Shown: positions 33,631-44,499, counted from the stretch's first letter. The stretch: DNA of 64,000 nt from Closterium sp. Naga37s-1 (GCA_947471745.1 CANJKZ010000512.1:1-64000), one strand, 5' to 3'. Notes: generated from the sequence alone by a model not told the origin. Numbers and translations are program-made.

Positions 33631-33717
33631 TCAAGGTGAACAAGCAAGACAGTGATCGCAACCTAGCAAGGGTAAGCATGCAGGTGCAGGTATATATAGA
33701 TCACAGTACAAGTAAAG

Positions 33718-36700
33718 TCAAGAGGTAAGCAAGTGAGGCCAGGTAGGCACAAGACCTAACATAGTACAGAACCGCTGATGATCACAAGGCTGAAGTGCCT
33801 TGGTAAAGATATCAGCAGTGTTGGCCTGAGAGGCCACGTAAGCAAGGCGCAGCTGGCCACGCTGCTGCAGCTCACGTGCAAGGAAGTAGCGAAGAGCAAT
33901 GTGCTTCGTTCTGTGCTCCAGTCTGTGCTCCTGACACAAGGCCAGCATGGCCTTGTTGTCTACGTACATCACTGGAGGAGAACGAGGCGGCTCTCCCAGG
34001 TCGGTCAGCAGGTAGGTGAGCCAGCGTAACTCCTGTGCAGCCATGGCCCCTGCGTAGATCTCGGCCTCACAGCTGGAGCCGAGAACAGAAGACGAGCGGG
34101 TAGACCGCCACGAAACAGAGCCCGAACCAAGGCTGAAGGTGTAACCCTGTGACGACCGCTGAGTAGCCAGGTCGTCAGCCCAAGAGGCGTCTGCGTGACC
34201 AGTGAGGACAACTCGAGCCCGTCCTCCAAGCACGAGCCCCATGCCCGACGTACTGCACAAGTAGCGCAACACCCTCTTAGCAGCATCCATGTGCTCCTTC
34301 CTGTGTCGGCCAGGAGCAACATAGCGTGCTAGGATGCTAAGAGGGTAGGCTAGGTCAGGTCGAGTGCAGGTCATCAGGTACATGAGGCAGCCCACAAGCT
34401 CTGGATACGGGCCACTCGGCTCTACGGACTCATCCGAAGGCAGAGCTGAGAGCGAGTGGCGGGTAGGCAGAGGAGTGGGCTGTGGCGAGGAGTACGTGAA
34501 GCGGAAGCGCTGAAGGACCTGCTGCACCATGTGTGACTGAGTCAAGGTAATGGTGCGCTGTGCTCTGTCCCGGGTGATCCGCAAGCCAAGATAGCTTGTC
34601 AGCTCACCCAAGTCTGTGCACGTGTGTCTCTTCTGCAGCTCCGACTTCACGTGGGCGAGTGCCTCCGTGTCAGCAGTAGCAAAGACCAGGTCGTCTACGT
34701 ACACGAGAACGTAGAACGGCGGCAGAGTGGTGTCGGTGCGTAGAAACAGCGACGGGTCAGCAGTAGAAGGAGCAAACCCAAGAGCAGCAAGAGTCGTCCT
34801 CAGTGTGTCGTGCCACTCACGGGGTGCCTGGCGGAGACCGTAGACAGGCCGCCGGAGGCTCCACTGGGTACCAGGAGGAAACGACCCAGTGAAGCCAGGT
34901 GGGCGGCGCAGCCAGATCTCCTCGTGCAGGCTGCCCTGTAGGAAAGCAGTGCTGAAGTCAAGAGAGTGAAGCTCGTAGTCACGCTGAGCGGCGACGTGCA
35001 GCAGAACCCGAAGAGTGGTCATCTTCGGGGTAGGGGAGAAGGTCTGGAAGAAGTCAACTCCCTCACGCTGACTGAAGCCTCGTGCAACGTAACGCGCCTT
35101 GAAGATAGGCGGAGAACCCGACGGCCGCTTCACCCTGAAAATCCACATGCCACTGACGATGTTCGCCCCAGGCGGGGGAACCTCGACGACGTAGGTGCCT
35201 GTGGACTTCCAAGAAGCCATCTCTGCGTCCATGGCTGACAGCCACTGAGAGGAGTATGGACCCTCTATCGCCTCTGCGTAAGAGCGCGGGGTCGGGATGT
35301 CTGGTGCATCCGGGTCTCCCTCAGGGGCAATCAGCATGGACACGAGATGAGATAAAGCAGCGGCAAAGCACTCAAACTCCTCCTGCCTGTCCTCAAGGAC
35401 GTCCGTGCCAAGAGCACACTCACCCCCGACGGACGGAGGACAGACAGACTCAGACTCAGCAACTAGACTAGCGGCGTAGTCGAGACGACAGTGAGCAGCA
35501 AAGTCGACAAGCTCAGCTACAAGAGCCGACGCAGACGTAGTCTCAAAGGAAGGGTCAGTGACAACAGTAGCGAGAAGACGCGTGACAGTAGGACTGGCAG
35601 CGCGAGCAAGGTCTGACGGCGGGTCAGGGACGTCAGGAAGAGAGGACGCGGGAGGAGACTGCAGAGGGACACGCTGTGGAGCAGTGGAAGGACGAAGCGA
35701 CATCCGGTGTGTGCCGGGGACAGCAGGAGGACGCTGACGCGGAACACGACGACCAGTGCGAGCAGCACGAACAGGCGACGCAGAACGAGACTCAGGCGAC
35801 GCAGGACGAGACTCAGGCTCACGACGCTCCGTAAGACCTCCTGTCGGACCAGTGTAGGGAGAAGGACCAGGGAGTGGCGAGGCAGGCTGTAACTGTGACT
35901 GCGACTGGACAGGCAGAGGACAGGCTAAAGAGGGAGTAGGACCAGTAGCAGGCGGGAGACCAAGAACCTGCTGAAAGAGCGGAATGAAGTACGGCTGCGG
36001 CCGCGCAGCGCCTCCAGAACCAGCAGAGACAGCACCAGTACCCTCAGCTCCAGGGTCTCCAGCTACAACTCCCGCAGCACCTCCAGTACCTCCAGTACGA
36101 GCACCTCCAGGGCCAGCGGCCCCAGCAGCTCCAGCACCAGCAGCACCTCCAGCAGCTCCAGCACCAGCAGAACCTCCAGTAGGTCCAGCACCAGCAGCAC
36201 CTCCAGCAGCTCCAGCACCAGCAGCACCTCCAGCAGCTCCAGCACCAGCAGCACCTCCAGTAGCTCCAGCACCAGCAGCACCTCCAGCAGCTCCAGCACT
36301 AGCAGCACCTCCAGTAGGTCCAGCACCAGCAGCACCTCCAGCAGCTCCAGCACCAACAGCACCTCCAGCAGCACCAGCATCAGCAGCACCTCCAGTAGCT
36401 CCAGCACCAGCACCAGGAGCACCTCCAGTAGCCCCAGCACCAGCAGCACCTCCAGCAGTAGGCCCCCTAGCTCCAGCAGCACGGCTACAGCGCCGAGCGT
36501 ACCACTCACGAAGCTGCCGTGGAGAGAGAGGCTCCCGCCGCAACGGGGCACTCGGAGGACCTCCAGTCTCAGCACCCCCAGACTCAGCAACCCCAGGCTC
36601 AGCACCCCCAGGCTCTGCACCCCCAGGCTCCGCACGCTCAGGCTCAGCACCCCCAGACCCAGCACCAGAGTCAACAGCTACCTCGACAGGCTCGACTGCG

Positions 36701-39690
36701 TCTACCTGGGACACACCTGAGGGGGCAGGACCCTGAGGGGGGAGGGGGTCAACCTGGGGAGGACCTGGCGCGAGGAAGAGCGGCGGGGGGGGGAGGGCGG
36801 CAGTGCGGTAGGGGAAGATACGGTAGTAGGGAACCGACTCGTCAAACGTGACGTCCTGAGAGGACAGAACACGGCGCGAGGTGGGGTGGTAAAACCGCCA
36901 GCCAGGCGCGTCAGGGGGGAATCCAAGGAAGACGCAGGGAACGGCACGGGAGGACAGCTTATCCGCCGACAAGTCGCGGACGAAAGCTCGAGATCCCCAG
37001 ACACGGAACGCAGACGCATCGCCAACCTTCCCCGTCCACCGCAGAGTGGGGGAGGTCTCCGGCATGGAGACCCGGGGCTGAAGGTTGATCTGATGCGCCG
37101 CGTACTGAACCGCGAACGGCCACAGATAATGGGGAGTAGCCGCATGGATCATGGACGTACGAGCGACATCCATGACCATGCCAATGCGGCGCTCGGCAAT
37201 CCCATTTTGCTGTGGAGAGGCCGGAAGCGTGAACGTCTGGCGGATGCCCTCCGCCCGACAGTAGGCCTGCAGAAGGTCGGAGGAAAACTCTCCACCTCTG
37301 TCTGAGTGCAGACGCACAACAGGAAAGTCCGAGCCGAAACTCTCTCTGAGCTGGAGACGAGCAGCGCGGATCCAGTCGATCAACACCTCAGTGACCTCAC
37401 CCTTGCGGCGCAAGGGGAAGACTGTGGTGTAACGCGAGTAGTCGTCAACGCCCAGCAGGAAGTAACGCTCGTGACCCTGTCCACGGACGCGGGCTGGGCC
37501 CCACACGTCCATGTGAAGAGTCTGCAGTGGGGCCTCTGTTGGAGGAAACTCGGAGGAGTGAGGAGCGGCGCGTTGCCGACCCTCGACGCAGGGAACGCAG
37601 GTAGGGGCAGGCCCCGGAGGAAGGGGAGGGAGGGACTCAGGAAGACCCAAGACCAGGACACGGGAGGCCATGCCTCGAAGACGAGGCAGGGAGGGGTGAC
37701 CAAGGCGGTGGTGCCAAAGAAGAGTCTCGTGGGCCAGGAGGCGACACGAGCAGGGGGCAGACTCAGGGCCAGACCAGGACACTGCAGCAAACACCTGACC
37801 CGACGCGGCTACCTGACGAGGAGGAGACTCAGTGGTAAGGGTGTACAGGCTGGACCCTGGCCTACGGGTGAACGTGGCCAGGTGACGACCCGTCCGAGCA
37901 CACGTGCAGTGCGTCACACGCTGGTGGGCAGGGGTGAACTGGTGAACACCCCCATCCTGAAGATCAGCACCCGCCACCAAGTTCGTAGAGAACGAGGGGA
38001 GGTGAAGACCAGACAGCGAGCCGGACGGAACAGCAGGACATGGGAGGACAGTGGAGGAACGGGCCACAACTGGTCCCCCAGAGGGGTCATCCAGAGAGAC
38101 TGCCACCGGCCGACTGAGCGGCGAGAGGGTGGTGCAGTCGCGAAAGAAGGAGCGGGAGGCACCCGAGTCAAGGGTGAAAGTGTGCAAGACCTGAGCCGAC
38201 GCGGTACCTGAGAGAGCAGCCTCACCAGCACCTGGAGCAGCAGACTCACTAGCACCTAGAGCAGCAGCCTCACCAGCACCTGGAGCAGCCTCACCAGCAC
38301 CTGGAGCAGCAGACTTAATGCCCGGGTCGGGCGGAACACACAGGTAACAGTCACCCTCATCACTAATAGACACAGCATACATAGCAGCAAGGATAGCATC
38401 ATAATCAAGATCAAAGATAGCAACCCCCGACTTAAGCAGAATATCCCAGCGAGGGATCTCCGAGGAGCCAGGGAACTGAGTGCGCCAGGCGTCAGTCAGG
38501 CGGCCGAAGCAGCGTGGTGTGGTGTGCGGGCCTCCGCACGTCTCTCCACTGCGGTCGCCGGTGCAAAGAACGTAGGTGCAGGGACCAGCACCCCCAGACC
38601 TCCCACGCCCAGCGTACCACTCACGTAGCTGCTGAGGCGACGGGGTCTCACGGGAGCGCTGCTGCTGCTGGCGCTGGCCACCGCTAGAGCCTCCCCGCTG
38701 CCCACCACCACCCCCGCCACCCCCACCTCCTCCGCCGCCGCCGCCACCTCCACCCCCACTCCCGCTGCCTCCGCCGCCTCCACCTCCACCGCCGCCACCT
38801 AAGCCCCCAGTCCCGCCACCACTCCCACCTCCACCCCCACCCCCTCCTCCTCCTCCTCCACCGCCACTACCGCCGCCCCCGCCGCCCCCTCCACCCCCCT
38901 TGCCCCACTTGCCCTTGCTGTTGCGGCGCTTGCCACTAGGGGCAGACGCAGTGCCGACCGACTCGGTGCCATCGAGGTCGACAGCAGCAGCAGAGGCAAC
39001 AGAAGGCAAAAGAGGGACGGGGGAGCACCCCTCAAAGAAAGGGGCACGGGGGTCACCACGAGAGGCTCCTACAGCGACTATACTCTTCTCAGCTGCAAGG
39101 AGGTGCTCCTCGAGGAGGTCAACGGTGAGCGTGGTGGGGCAGAGGGAGAGGAAGTGGTCCCTGACCGAACGGAGGGAGTCAGGGAGCCGGGTGATGAGGT
39201 AGTAGAGAGTTATGTACATAGGGGGGGGGTTCTTGGCACAGAACTCGGCAGGAAGCGCAGCGCGGTAGCGGGTGTCACTAGTGCGGAGGTGCGTAATGAG
39301 GTCAGCGACTGTGGCAAAAGCGGCTAGGTCAGGGAACAGGTACGGCAGCATGAGGCGGCTAAGGGCAGCAGTGGCAAGGGAGGAGTAGCGTGCAACAACA
39401 TCAGTGTACAGAGTGCTAGCACTCTTGTACTGACTAAAGTGCGCGCGCTCAGAGGAGGGCAGGTGACTACGCACAGCAAGGCGAGCAGCAGCATCGCGCG
39501 TGGTCCAGACCGAGCGAACAGTACTAGCAGCATCAGCAGCAGGGGCAGCAGAGGCACCAGACGTGAGATCGAACAGTGAGAGGCCGTCTTTGCTATCGCA
39601 CTGCAGGAAAAGCTGCAGATCATTTATCCAGACCTCAAAGTCTACCGCTCGACCCTCAGCATCAAAGGTAAGAACGTTGGGACTAGCCAT
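33718..39690 (-). CDS. Copia F gag-pol polyprotein (1990 aa)
   Basis: One open frame from MASPNVLTFDAEGRAVDFEV. Approximate residues: gag 1-260; Gly-rich 265-350; zinc knuckle of unusual spacing C-x8-C-x3-H-x4-C (LCTGDRSGETCGGPHTTPRC) near 390; protease LDSGASRSFF with catalytic D508; integrase zinc finger 655-710 (LLWHHRLGHPSL ... CVPCVEGRQ); core D about 727, D about 797, E about 834; Gly/Ala repeats 1010-1230; RT from about 1495 with YVDD about 1663; RNase H 1830-1930 (GHADASWADD, EAEIYAGAMAAQE, YVDNKAM); end ANTADIFTKALQ. All catalytic residues are present. Length is above the roughly 1300-1500 usual for plant copia because of the linker. Confidence 0.96.
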   Translation of the reverse strand: MASPNVLTFDAEGRAVDFEVWINDLQLFLQCDSKDGLSLFDLTSGASAAPAADAASTVRSVWTTRDAAARLAVRSHLPSSERAHFSQYKSASTLYTDVVARYSSLATAALSRLMLPYLFPDLAAFATVADLITHLRTSDTRYRAALPAEFCAKNPPPMYITLYYLITRLPDSLRSVRDHFLSLCPTTLTVDLLEEHLLAAEKSIVAVGASRGDPRAPFFEGCSPVPLLPSVASAAAVDLDGTESVGTASAPSGKRRNSKGKWGKGGGGGGGGGGSGGGGGGGGGGGGGGSGGGTGGLGGGGGGGGGGGSGSGGGGGGGGGGGGGGGGGGGQRGGSSGGQRQQQQRSRETPSPQQLREWYAGRGRSGGAGPCTYVLCTGDRSGETCGGPHTTPRCFGRLTDAWRTQFPGSSEIPRWDILLKSGVAIFDLDYDAILAAMYAVSISDEGDCYLCVPPDPGIKSAAPGAGEAAPGAGEAAALGASESAAPGAGEAALSGTASAQVLHTFTLDSGASRSFFRDCTTLSPLSRPVAVSLDDPSGGPVVARSSTVLPCPAVPSGSLSGLHLPSFSTNLVAGADLQDGGVHQFTPAHQRVTHCTCARTGRHLATFTRRPGSSLYTLTTESPPRQVAASGQVFAAVSWSGPESAPCSCRLLAHETLLWHHRLGHPSLPRLRGMASRVLVLGLPESLPPLPPGPAPTCVPCVEGRQRAAPHSSEFPPTEAPLQTLHMDVWGPARVRGQGHERYFLLGVDDYSRYTTVFPLRRKGEVTEVLIDWIRAARLQLRESFGSDFPVVRLHSDRGGEFSSDLLQAYCRAEGIRQTFTLPASPQQNGIAERRIGMVMDVARTSMIHAATPHYLWPFAVQYAAHQINLQPRVSMPETSPTLRWTGKVGDASAFRVWGSRAFVRDLSADKLSSRAVPCVFLGFPPDAPGWRFYHPTSRRVLSSQDVTFDESVPYYRIFPYRTAALPPPPLFLAPGPPQVDPLPPQGPAPSGVSQVDAVEPVEVAVDSGAGSGGAEPERAEPGGAEPGGAEPGVAESGGAETGGPPSAPLRREPLSPRQLREWYARRCSRAAGARGPTAGGAAGAGATGGAPGAGAGATGGAADAGAAGGAVGAGAAGGAAGAGPTGGAASAGAAGGAAGAGATGGAAGAGAAGGAAGAGAAGGAAGAGPTGGSAGAGAAGGAAGAGAAGAAGPGGARTGGTGGAAGVVAGDPGAEGTGAVSAGSGGAARPQPYFIPLFQQVLGLPPATGPTPSLACPLPVQSQSQLQPASPLPGPSPYTGPTGGLTERREPESRPASPESRSASPVRAARTGRRVPRQRPPAVPGTHRMSLRPSTAPQRVPLQSPPASSLPDVPDPPSDLARAASPTVTRLLATVVTDPSFETTSASALVAELVDFAAHCRLDYAASLVAESESVCPPSVGGECALGTDVLEDRQEEFECFAAALSHLVSMLIAPEGDPDAPDIPTPRSYAEAIEGPYSSQWLSAMDAEMASWKSTGTYVVEVPPPGANIVSGMWIFRVKRPSGSPPIFKARYVARGFSQREGVDFFQTFSPTPKMTTLRVLLHVAAQRDYELHSLDFSTAFLQGSLHEEIWLRRPPGFTGSFPPGTQWSLRRPVYGLRQAPREWHDTLRTTLAALGFAPSTADPSLFLRTDTTLPPFYVLVYVDDLVFATADTEALAHVKSELQKRHTCTDLGELTSYLGLRITRDRAQRTITLTQSHMVQQVLQRFRFTYSSPQPTPLPTRHSLSALPSDESVEPSGPYPELVGCLMYLMTCTRPDLAYPLSILARYVAPGRHRKEHMDAAKRVLRYLCSTSGMGLVLGGRARVVLTGHADASWADDLATQRSSQGYTFSLGSGSVSWRSTRSSSVLGSSCEAEIYAGAMAAQELRWLTYLLTDLGEPPRSPPVMYVDNKAMLALCQEHRLEHRTKHIALRYFLARELQQRGQLRLAYVASQANTADIFTKALQPCDHQRFCTMLGLVPTWPHLLTS
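36060..36475 (-). repeat. Minisatellite coding the Gly/Ala linker of copia F
   Basis: Around 24-30-bp units such as ctccagcaccagcagcacct repeat about fifteen times and encode GAAGGAAGAG-type residues between integrase and RT. The array has no stops in several frames on both strands, so long overlapping frames here are shadows. Confidence 0.8.
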
Positions 39691-39734
39691 GACAGCAGCA
39701 GCAGCAGGCTAGCAGCAGCAACAGCAGAAGCAGG

Positions 39735-40432
39735 CTAGCAGTAGCAGCAGCAGGAGGGGCGCGGCTCGGCGGTGCGCTTACCAGGGGCGGGTGGGTAGAA
39801 GCCCGCAAGTGGTGGGGCAGGGCCGAGGTGCGTCGGCAGGATCAGGGCCGCGACAGGGCGGCAGGGCAGGGCCGCGACTCGGCTGCAGGGCAGGGCCGGG
39901 ATGGCGGCGGCGGCTGCCACGGCAGTGGCGGCGGCGGCTGTCTCAGCAGCCAGCGGCGGTAGCTGTCACGGCAGGAGCGGCGGCGGCTGTGACGACAGCA
40001 GCGGCGGCGGCTGTCACGGCAGCAGCGGCGGCGGCGAACGGTCGTGGCGGAAGCGGCAGCGGCAGTAGGCGCGACGGCAGCTGCTGCTGGGGCGGCAGCA
40101 ACGGGGCGGCAGGGCGGCTACGGCGGGCCGCGAAGAGCCGTGGAGGGGGCCGCAAAGGGCCGCGAAGGGCCGCGAAGAGGCCGCGAAGGGCCGAGAGGGG
40201 GGCCGCGAAGGGCCGCGAAGGGGCCGCGAAGGGCCGTGAGGGGGCCGCGAAGGGCCTTAAGAGGGGCCGCGGGGCCGCTAAGGGGTCGCGACCGGGACCG
40301 CAAAGGGGCCGCGAAGGGGGGCCGCTAAGGGGGGCCGCGAAGTTTTAGGGCAGGACGCGAAGCGCATTTAGGGCAGGCTAAAAAAAATTTCGAAGGTGGG
40401 CCCAAGGAAGAAACGGTCCCACTAGGGAACCC
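39735..40432 (-). repeat. Leader of copia F with GC-rich repeats
   Basis: Units around ggccgcgaaggg recur from about 40125 to 40340, with gcggcggctgt units at 39905-40035. This is the untranslated leader; no conserved coding seen. Confidence 0.7.
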
Positions 40433-40443
40433 GCTCTATACCA
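40433..40443 (-). promoter_or_regulatory. Primer-binding site of copia F
   Basis: Minus strand TGGTATAGAGC directly after the 5' LTR, close to the initiator tRNA-Met complement TGGTATCAGAGC known from plant copia elements. Confidence 0.75.
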
Positions 40444-40568
40444 TATGAAGAAATGAGGAATGAATGAACTAGGAAAGTGTTGGGTACAAATATGAAACCC
40501 TAGAAACTTGTACCCCTTAGTGTCTACCCCACTATAGCCTACACAGGCTAAGTCATATATGTCTGACA
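40444..40568 (-). repeat. 5' LTR of copia F
   Basis: 125 bp, matches 33359-33483 except its inner terminal dinucleotide (TA on plus, where the partner has TG). Confidence 0.92.
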
Positions 40569-40573
40569 GCAGT

Positions 40574-41663
40574 AATTCCACATATTGGAGGACCATGATA
40601 TGGTATTTCCTACGCTGTCCCTTATGCATGTGTTTATTAACTGAGCTCATTGCTGCTGGCTTAATAGAATGTTTAAAAATGTTGCGAGAACTGGTTATTG
40701 TTGGATTGAGTGTGTACATATTGTTTTTGTTTGCTCTTTTTTTAAGTAAAATTGACCGTCTCTAGCACACCTTGTCTTACTTCTAAGCTTTAATTGCAAA
40801 ACAAATATATGATTTTATTTTGCAAACATGATAATGAGAATGCAAACATGTTCCACCAGCTAACTTGTACACATACCACGCGATAGATGATAATGAAATT
40901 CATCTAGACGAATGTGAAAGCACAATTTCGGATCTGAATACAAATTGTCGACCACCTCTACAAATGTGCAACACCTATTTTTCACGCGAATCCGTAGCGG
41001 ATGCAATCACATGCCCATATACCCAAGGCTTTTCTTTCCTCAATCCCAAACCCAAATATCGAACCCACTCTCGTGCAGAAGAAGCATCACATGAGCCAAC
41101 ATTCTAGAGGGAAATTTAGGCAAAGCACGTATTGCCGCTGACTCGTAAGGCAATTCCGGCTGGTGCGACGATGAGCACAAATAGCAGGTTGTTGACTAAG
41201 CCGTCACATCCATTTCCGTTCCAAAAAGCGACCGAAAGCATCCCTCAGAACAATTATCTAGCATGCTTGTACAAAGGGGGAAGCTGCAGGAGTGTTCTAG
41301 GATAGCTCGAGCATTCATTTTATGGGAATGATGATTTAAACATTGTCCGTGCATAGGTCGGCAGTGTCTCCCCCTGTTGATTGTATTCATTAGAATCATG
41401 AACAGGTTTGGGCGTGCCTTGACCGTTTCAAGCACTGTGAAATTGCACATTACAATCTATTAACTGGCAATGCAGATAAACACATACATAATAAAAAACT
41501 AGAAATAAGAGACATCATGAATGCCATATCCCAGAATTTGCCTATAGAAACCTACAAGAGTGAGAGATAAAATACAACAGTAGTTCAAACAGCCTGGAAA
41601 GACACCAGGATCCAAACAGAGTCATATATGAGGTTTAAGTTATAACATGATGCACAAGCTTAT
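40574..41663. other. AT-rich sequence without a supported gene
   Basis: Low-GC DNA between copia F and the truncated copia C. Short frames only (for example 41196-41450), nothing recognised; no RNA gene seen. Confidence 0.45.
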
Positions 41664-42624
41664 GGTTCCAACCCACTCTAGGGCCCCCGTCCACCGGAAT
41701 GTGGGCGAGGTCTCTGGCTCAAAGACACGGGGCCAGAGGTTGAGCTGATGCGCAGCGTATCGGACCGCAAACGTCCACAGGAAATGGGGAGCAGTCGTAT
41801 GGATCATGGAGGTATGAGCAACCTCCATGATCAAGCCAATCCGACGCTCAGAAATCCCATTTTGCTGAGGAGAGGCCGGAAGCGTGAACGTGTGGCGGAT
41901 GCCCTCGTCTCGACAGAACTCCGCAAGGAGGTAAGAAGAGAACTCACCGCCCCTGTCAGAGTCCAGACGCAGGACTGGGAAGTCCTGACGAAACCGCTCG
42001 CGCAGCTGGCGACGAGTAGCACGGATCCAGGGGATCAAAACATCGCTGACGTCCGCCTTGCGCCGCAAGGGGAAGACAGTGGTGTAGCGTGTGTAGTCGT
42101 CAACAACCAGCAGGAAGTAGCGCTCCTGGTCCGTTCCACCGACGGGGGCCGGGCCCCAAACGTCCATGTGGAGAGTCTGCAGAGGAGCAGTGGTCGGAGG
42201 AAACTCGGAGGAGTGAGGAGCGGCGCGCCGCCGCCCCTCAACGTAGGGAAGGCACGGCGGGCAGGCGAGCGCAGGAGGGAGGGCAGGGACCTGGGAAGGC
42301 CAGAGACAAGGAGACGGGAGTGCATGTTGCAGAGACGCGGCAGGGAGGGGTGACCGAGGCGGTGGTGCCAGAGGAGAGTCTGATGGGAGAGTACCCGACA
42401 TGAGCAAGACGCTGCAAGCTGACCAGACGCAGACACCTGACTCGACGCAGCCACCTGACCTGACTCAACCACCTGTGCAGACGCAGTGGTCACTGTGTAC
42501 AGACTAGAACCAGGCGGTCGAGTGAACGTAGCAAGGAGACGGCCAGTCCGGGAGCACGTACAGATCGCCACACGCTGCCCTCCAGGAATAAAGGTATCAA
42601 CCCAGACATCCTGAATGGCAGCGT
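41664..42624 (-). pseudogene. Copia C integrase fragment (left part, 5' of the B insertion in plus coordinates)
   Basis: Reads pre-integrase (TCSRTGRLLATFTRPPGSSL), zinc finger (LLWHHRLGHPSLPRL), a frameshift near 42240, then CLPYVEGRRR and the core: HMDVWGPAP, LRLDSDRGGEF, SPQQNGISERRIG. D, D and E are all kept. Homology ends abruptly at about 41664 (FRWTGALEWVG), so RT, RNase H and the 3' LTR of C are missing. Its continuation is 50028-50595, across B. Confidence 0.85.
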
Positions 42625-42755
42625 TGTCAGAATAGTGAAGGAATGAATGACTGAACTAGCAAGCAGGTGGGTACAAGTAGGAAACCTAAAAGTGTTGTAC
42701 CCTATATGAACTACCCCACTACAGCCTACACAGACTATAGCATATAAGTTTGACA
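42625..42755 (-). repeat. 3' LTR of copia B, copy 2
   Basis: TGTCAGAATAG...GTTTGACA on the plus strand. Its counterpart for copy 1 lies beyond the window start. Confidence 0.9.
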
Positions 42756-42984
42756 CACCCCCATAGGCAAAGTGGGGGAGAACAAGAGGTCACAAGACCG
42801 GTCAAGAAAGGCAAAGCAAGCTCAGGGTGGATCACGACGTCACCACGCATTCTCAGCACAAGCAAATGGCAACAAGGCCAGTTCACATGCAGAGTTATAT
42901 AAAGGAGAACAAGCAATACAGTGATCACAACCTAGCAAGTGTAAGCATGCAGGTATATGTATAGAGATCACAGTACAAGCAGAG

Positions 42985-44499
42985 TCAAGAAGTAAGTAAG
43001 TGAGGCACAGTAGGCACAAGGCCTAGAACAGTACAGAAACGCTGATGATCACAAGGCTGAAGCCCCTTGGTGAAGACATCAGCAGTGTTGGCCCGAGTGG
43101 CCACGTAAGCAAGACGAAGCTGACCACGCTGCTGCAACTCTCGAGCAAGGAAGTAGCGCAGAGCGATGTGCTTTGTTTTGTGCTCCAGTCTGTGCTCCTG
43201 ACACAAGGCAATCATGGCCTTGTTGTCGACGTACATCACTGGAGGAGAACGAGGCGGCTCTCCCAGGTCGATCAGCAGGTAGGTGAGCCAGCGTAACTCC
43301 TGTGCAGCCATGGCCCCTGCGTAGATCTCAGCCTCACAACTGGAGCTGAGAACAGAAGACGAGCGGGTAGACCGCCAAGAAACAGAGCCGGAGCCAAGGC
43401 TGAAGGTGTAACCCTGTGACGACCGCTGCGTAGCCAAGTCGTCAGCCCAAGAAGCGTCTGCATGACCAGTGAGGACAACTCGAGCCCGTCCTCCAAGCAT
43501 GAGCCCCATGCCCGACGTACTGCACAAGTAGCGCAACACCCTCTTAGCAGCATCCATGTGCTCCTTCCTGTGTCGGCCAGGAGCGACATAGCGTGCTAGG
43601 ATGCCAAGAGGGTAGGCAAGGTCAGGTCGAGTGCAGGTCATCAGGTACATGAGGCAGCCCACAAGCTCTGGATACAGGCCACTCGGCTCTACAGACTCGT
43701 CCGAAGGTGGAGCTGAGAGCGAGTGACCGGTAGGCAGAGGAGTGGACTGTGGTGAGGAGTATGTGAAGCCGAAGCGCTGAAGGACCTGCTGCACCATGTG
43801 TGACTGAGTCAAGGAAATGGTGCGCTGTGCTCTGTCCCGGGTGATCCGCATGCCAAGATAGCTTGTCAGCTCACCCAGGTCTGTGCACGTGTGTCTCTTC
43901 TGCAGCTCCGACTTCACGTGGGCGAGTCCCTCAGTGTCAGCAGTAGCAAAGACCAAGTCGTCTAAGTACACGAGAATGTAGAACGGCGGCAGAGTGGTGT
44001 CGGTGCGTAGAAACAGTGATGGGTCAGCAATAGAAGGAGCAAACCCAAGAGCAGCAAGAGTCGTCCTCAGTGTGTCGTGCCACTCACGGGGTGCCTGGCG
44101 GAGACCGTAGACTGGCCGCCGGAGGCTCCACTGGGTACCAGCAGGAAACGACCTAGTGAAGCCAGGTGGGCGGCGCAGCCAGATCTCCTCGTGCAGGCTG
44201 CCCTGTAGGAAAGCAGTGCTGAAGTCAAGAGAGTGAAGCTCGTAGTCACGCTGAGCGGCGACGTGCAGCAGCACCCGAAGAGTGGTCATCTTCGGGGTAG
44301 GGGAGAAGGTATGGAAGAAGTCAACTCCCTGTCGCTGACTGAAGCCTCGTGCAACGTAACGCGCCTTGAAGACAGGCGGAGAACCCGGTGGCCGCTTCAT
44401 CCTGAAAATCCACATGCCACTGACGATGTTCGCCCCAGGCGGGGGAACCTCGTCAACGTAGGTGCCTGTGGACTTCCAGGAAGCCATCTCTGTGTCCAT
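42985..44499 (-). pseudogene. Copia B RT and RNase H, copy 2
   Basis: 504 codons open from MDTEMASWKSTGTYV to VPHLLTS. RT blocks FKARYVARGFSQRQGVDFFH and LVYLDDLVFATAD (YLDD in place of the YVDD of F), RNase H GHADASWADD, EAEIYAGAMAAQE, YVDNKAM. RNase H acidic residues are kept. It is cut from the rest of the polyprotein by TAG at 44512-44514, so it is not expressed as part of gag-pol unless the stop is bypassed. Confidence 0.88.

Larger units (their letters stand above)
33354..40573 (-). mobile_element. Complete Ty1/copia LTR retrotransposon, family F, apparently intact
   Basis: LTRs at 33359-33483 and 40444-40568 (125 bp) differ only at one terminal base (TG against TA). Perfect target duplication gcagt (33354-33358, 40569-40573). 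PPT (33484-33493), PBS and a single open polyprotein frame are all present. It lies 65 bp from the gypsy element. Near-identical LTRs and an open frame point to very recent insertion and possible current activity. Confidence 0.96.

Noticed and set aside
36060..36736. Long plus- and minus-strand Ala/Pro or Leu-rich frames over the linker repeats
   Set aside because: They are shadows of the stop-free minisatellite that codes the copia F linker; no start context, motif or conservation.
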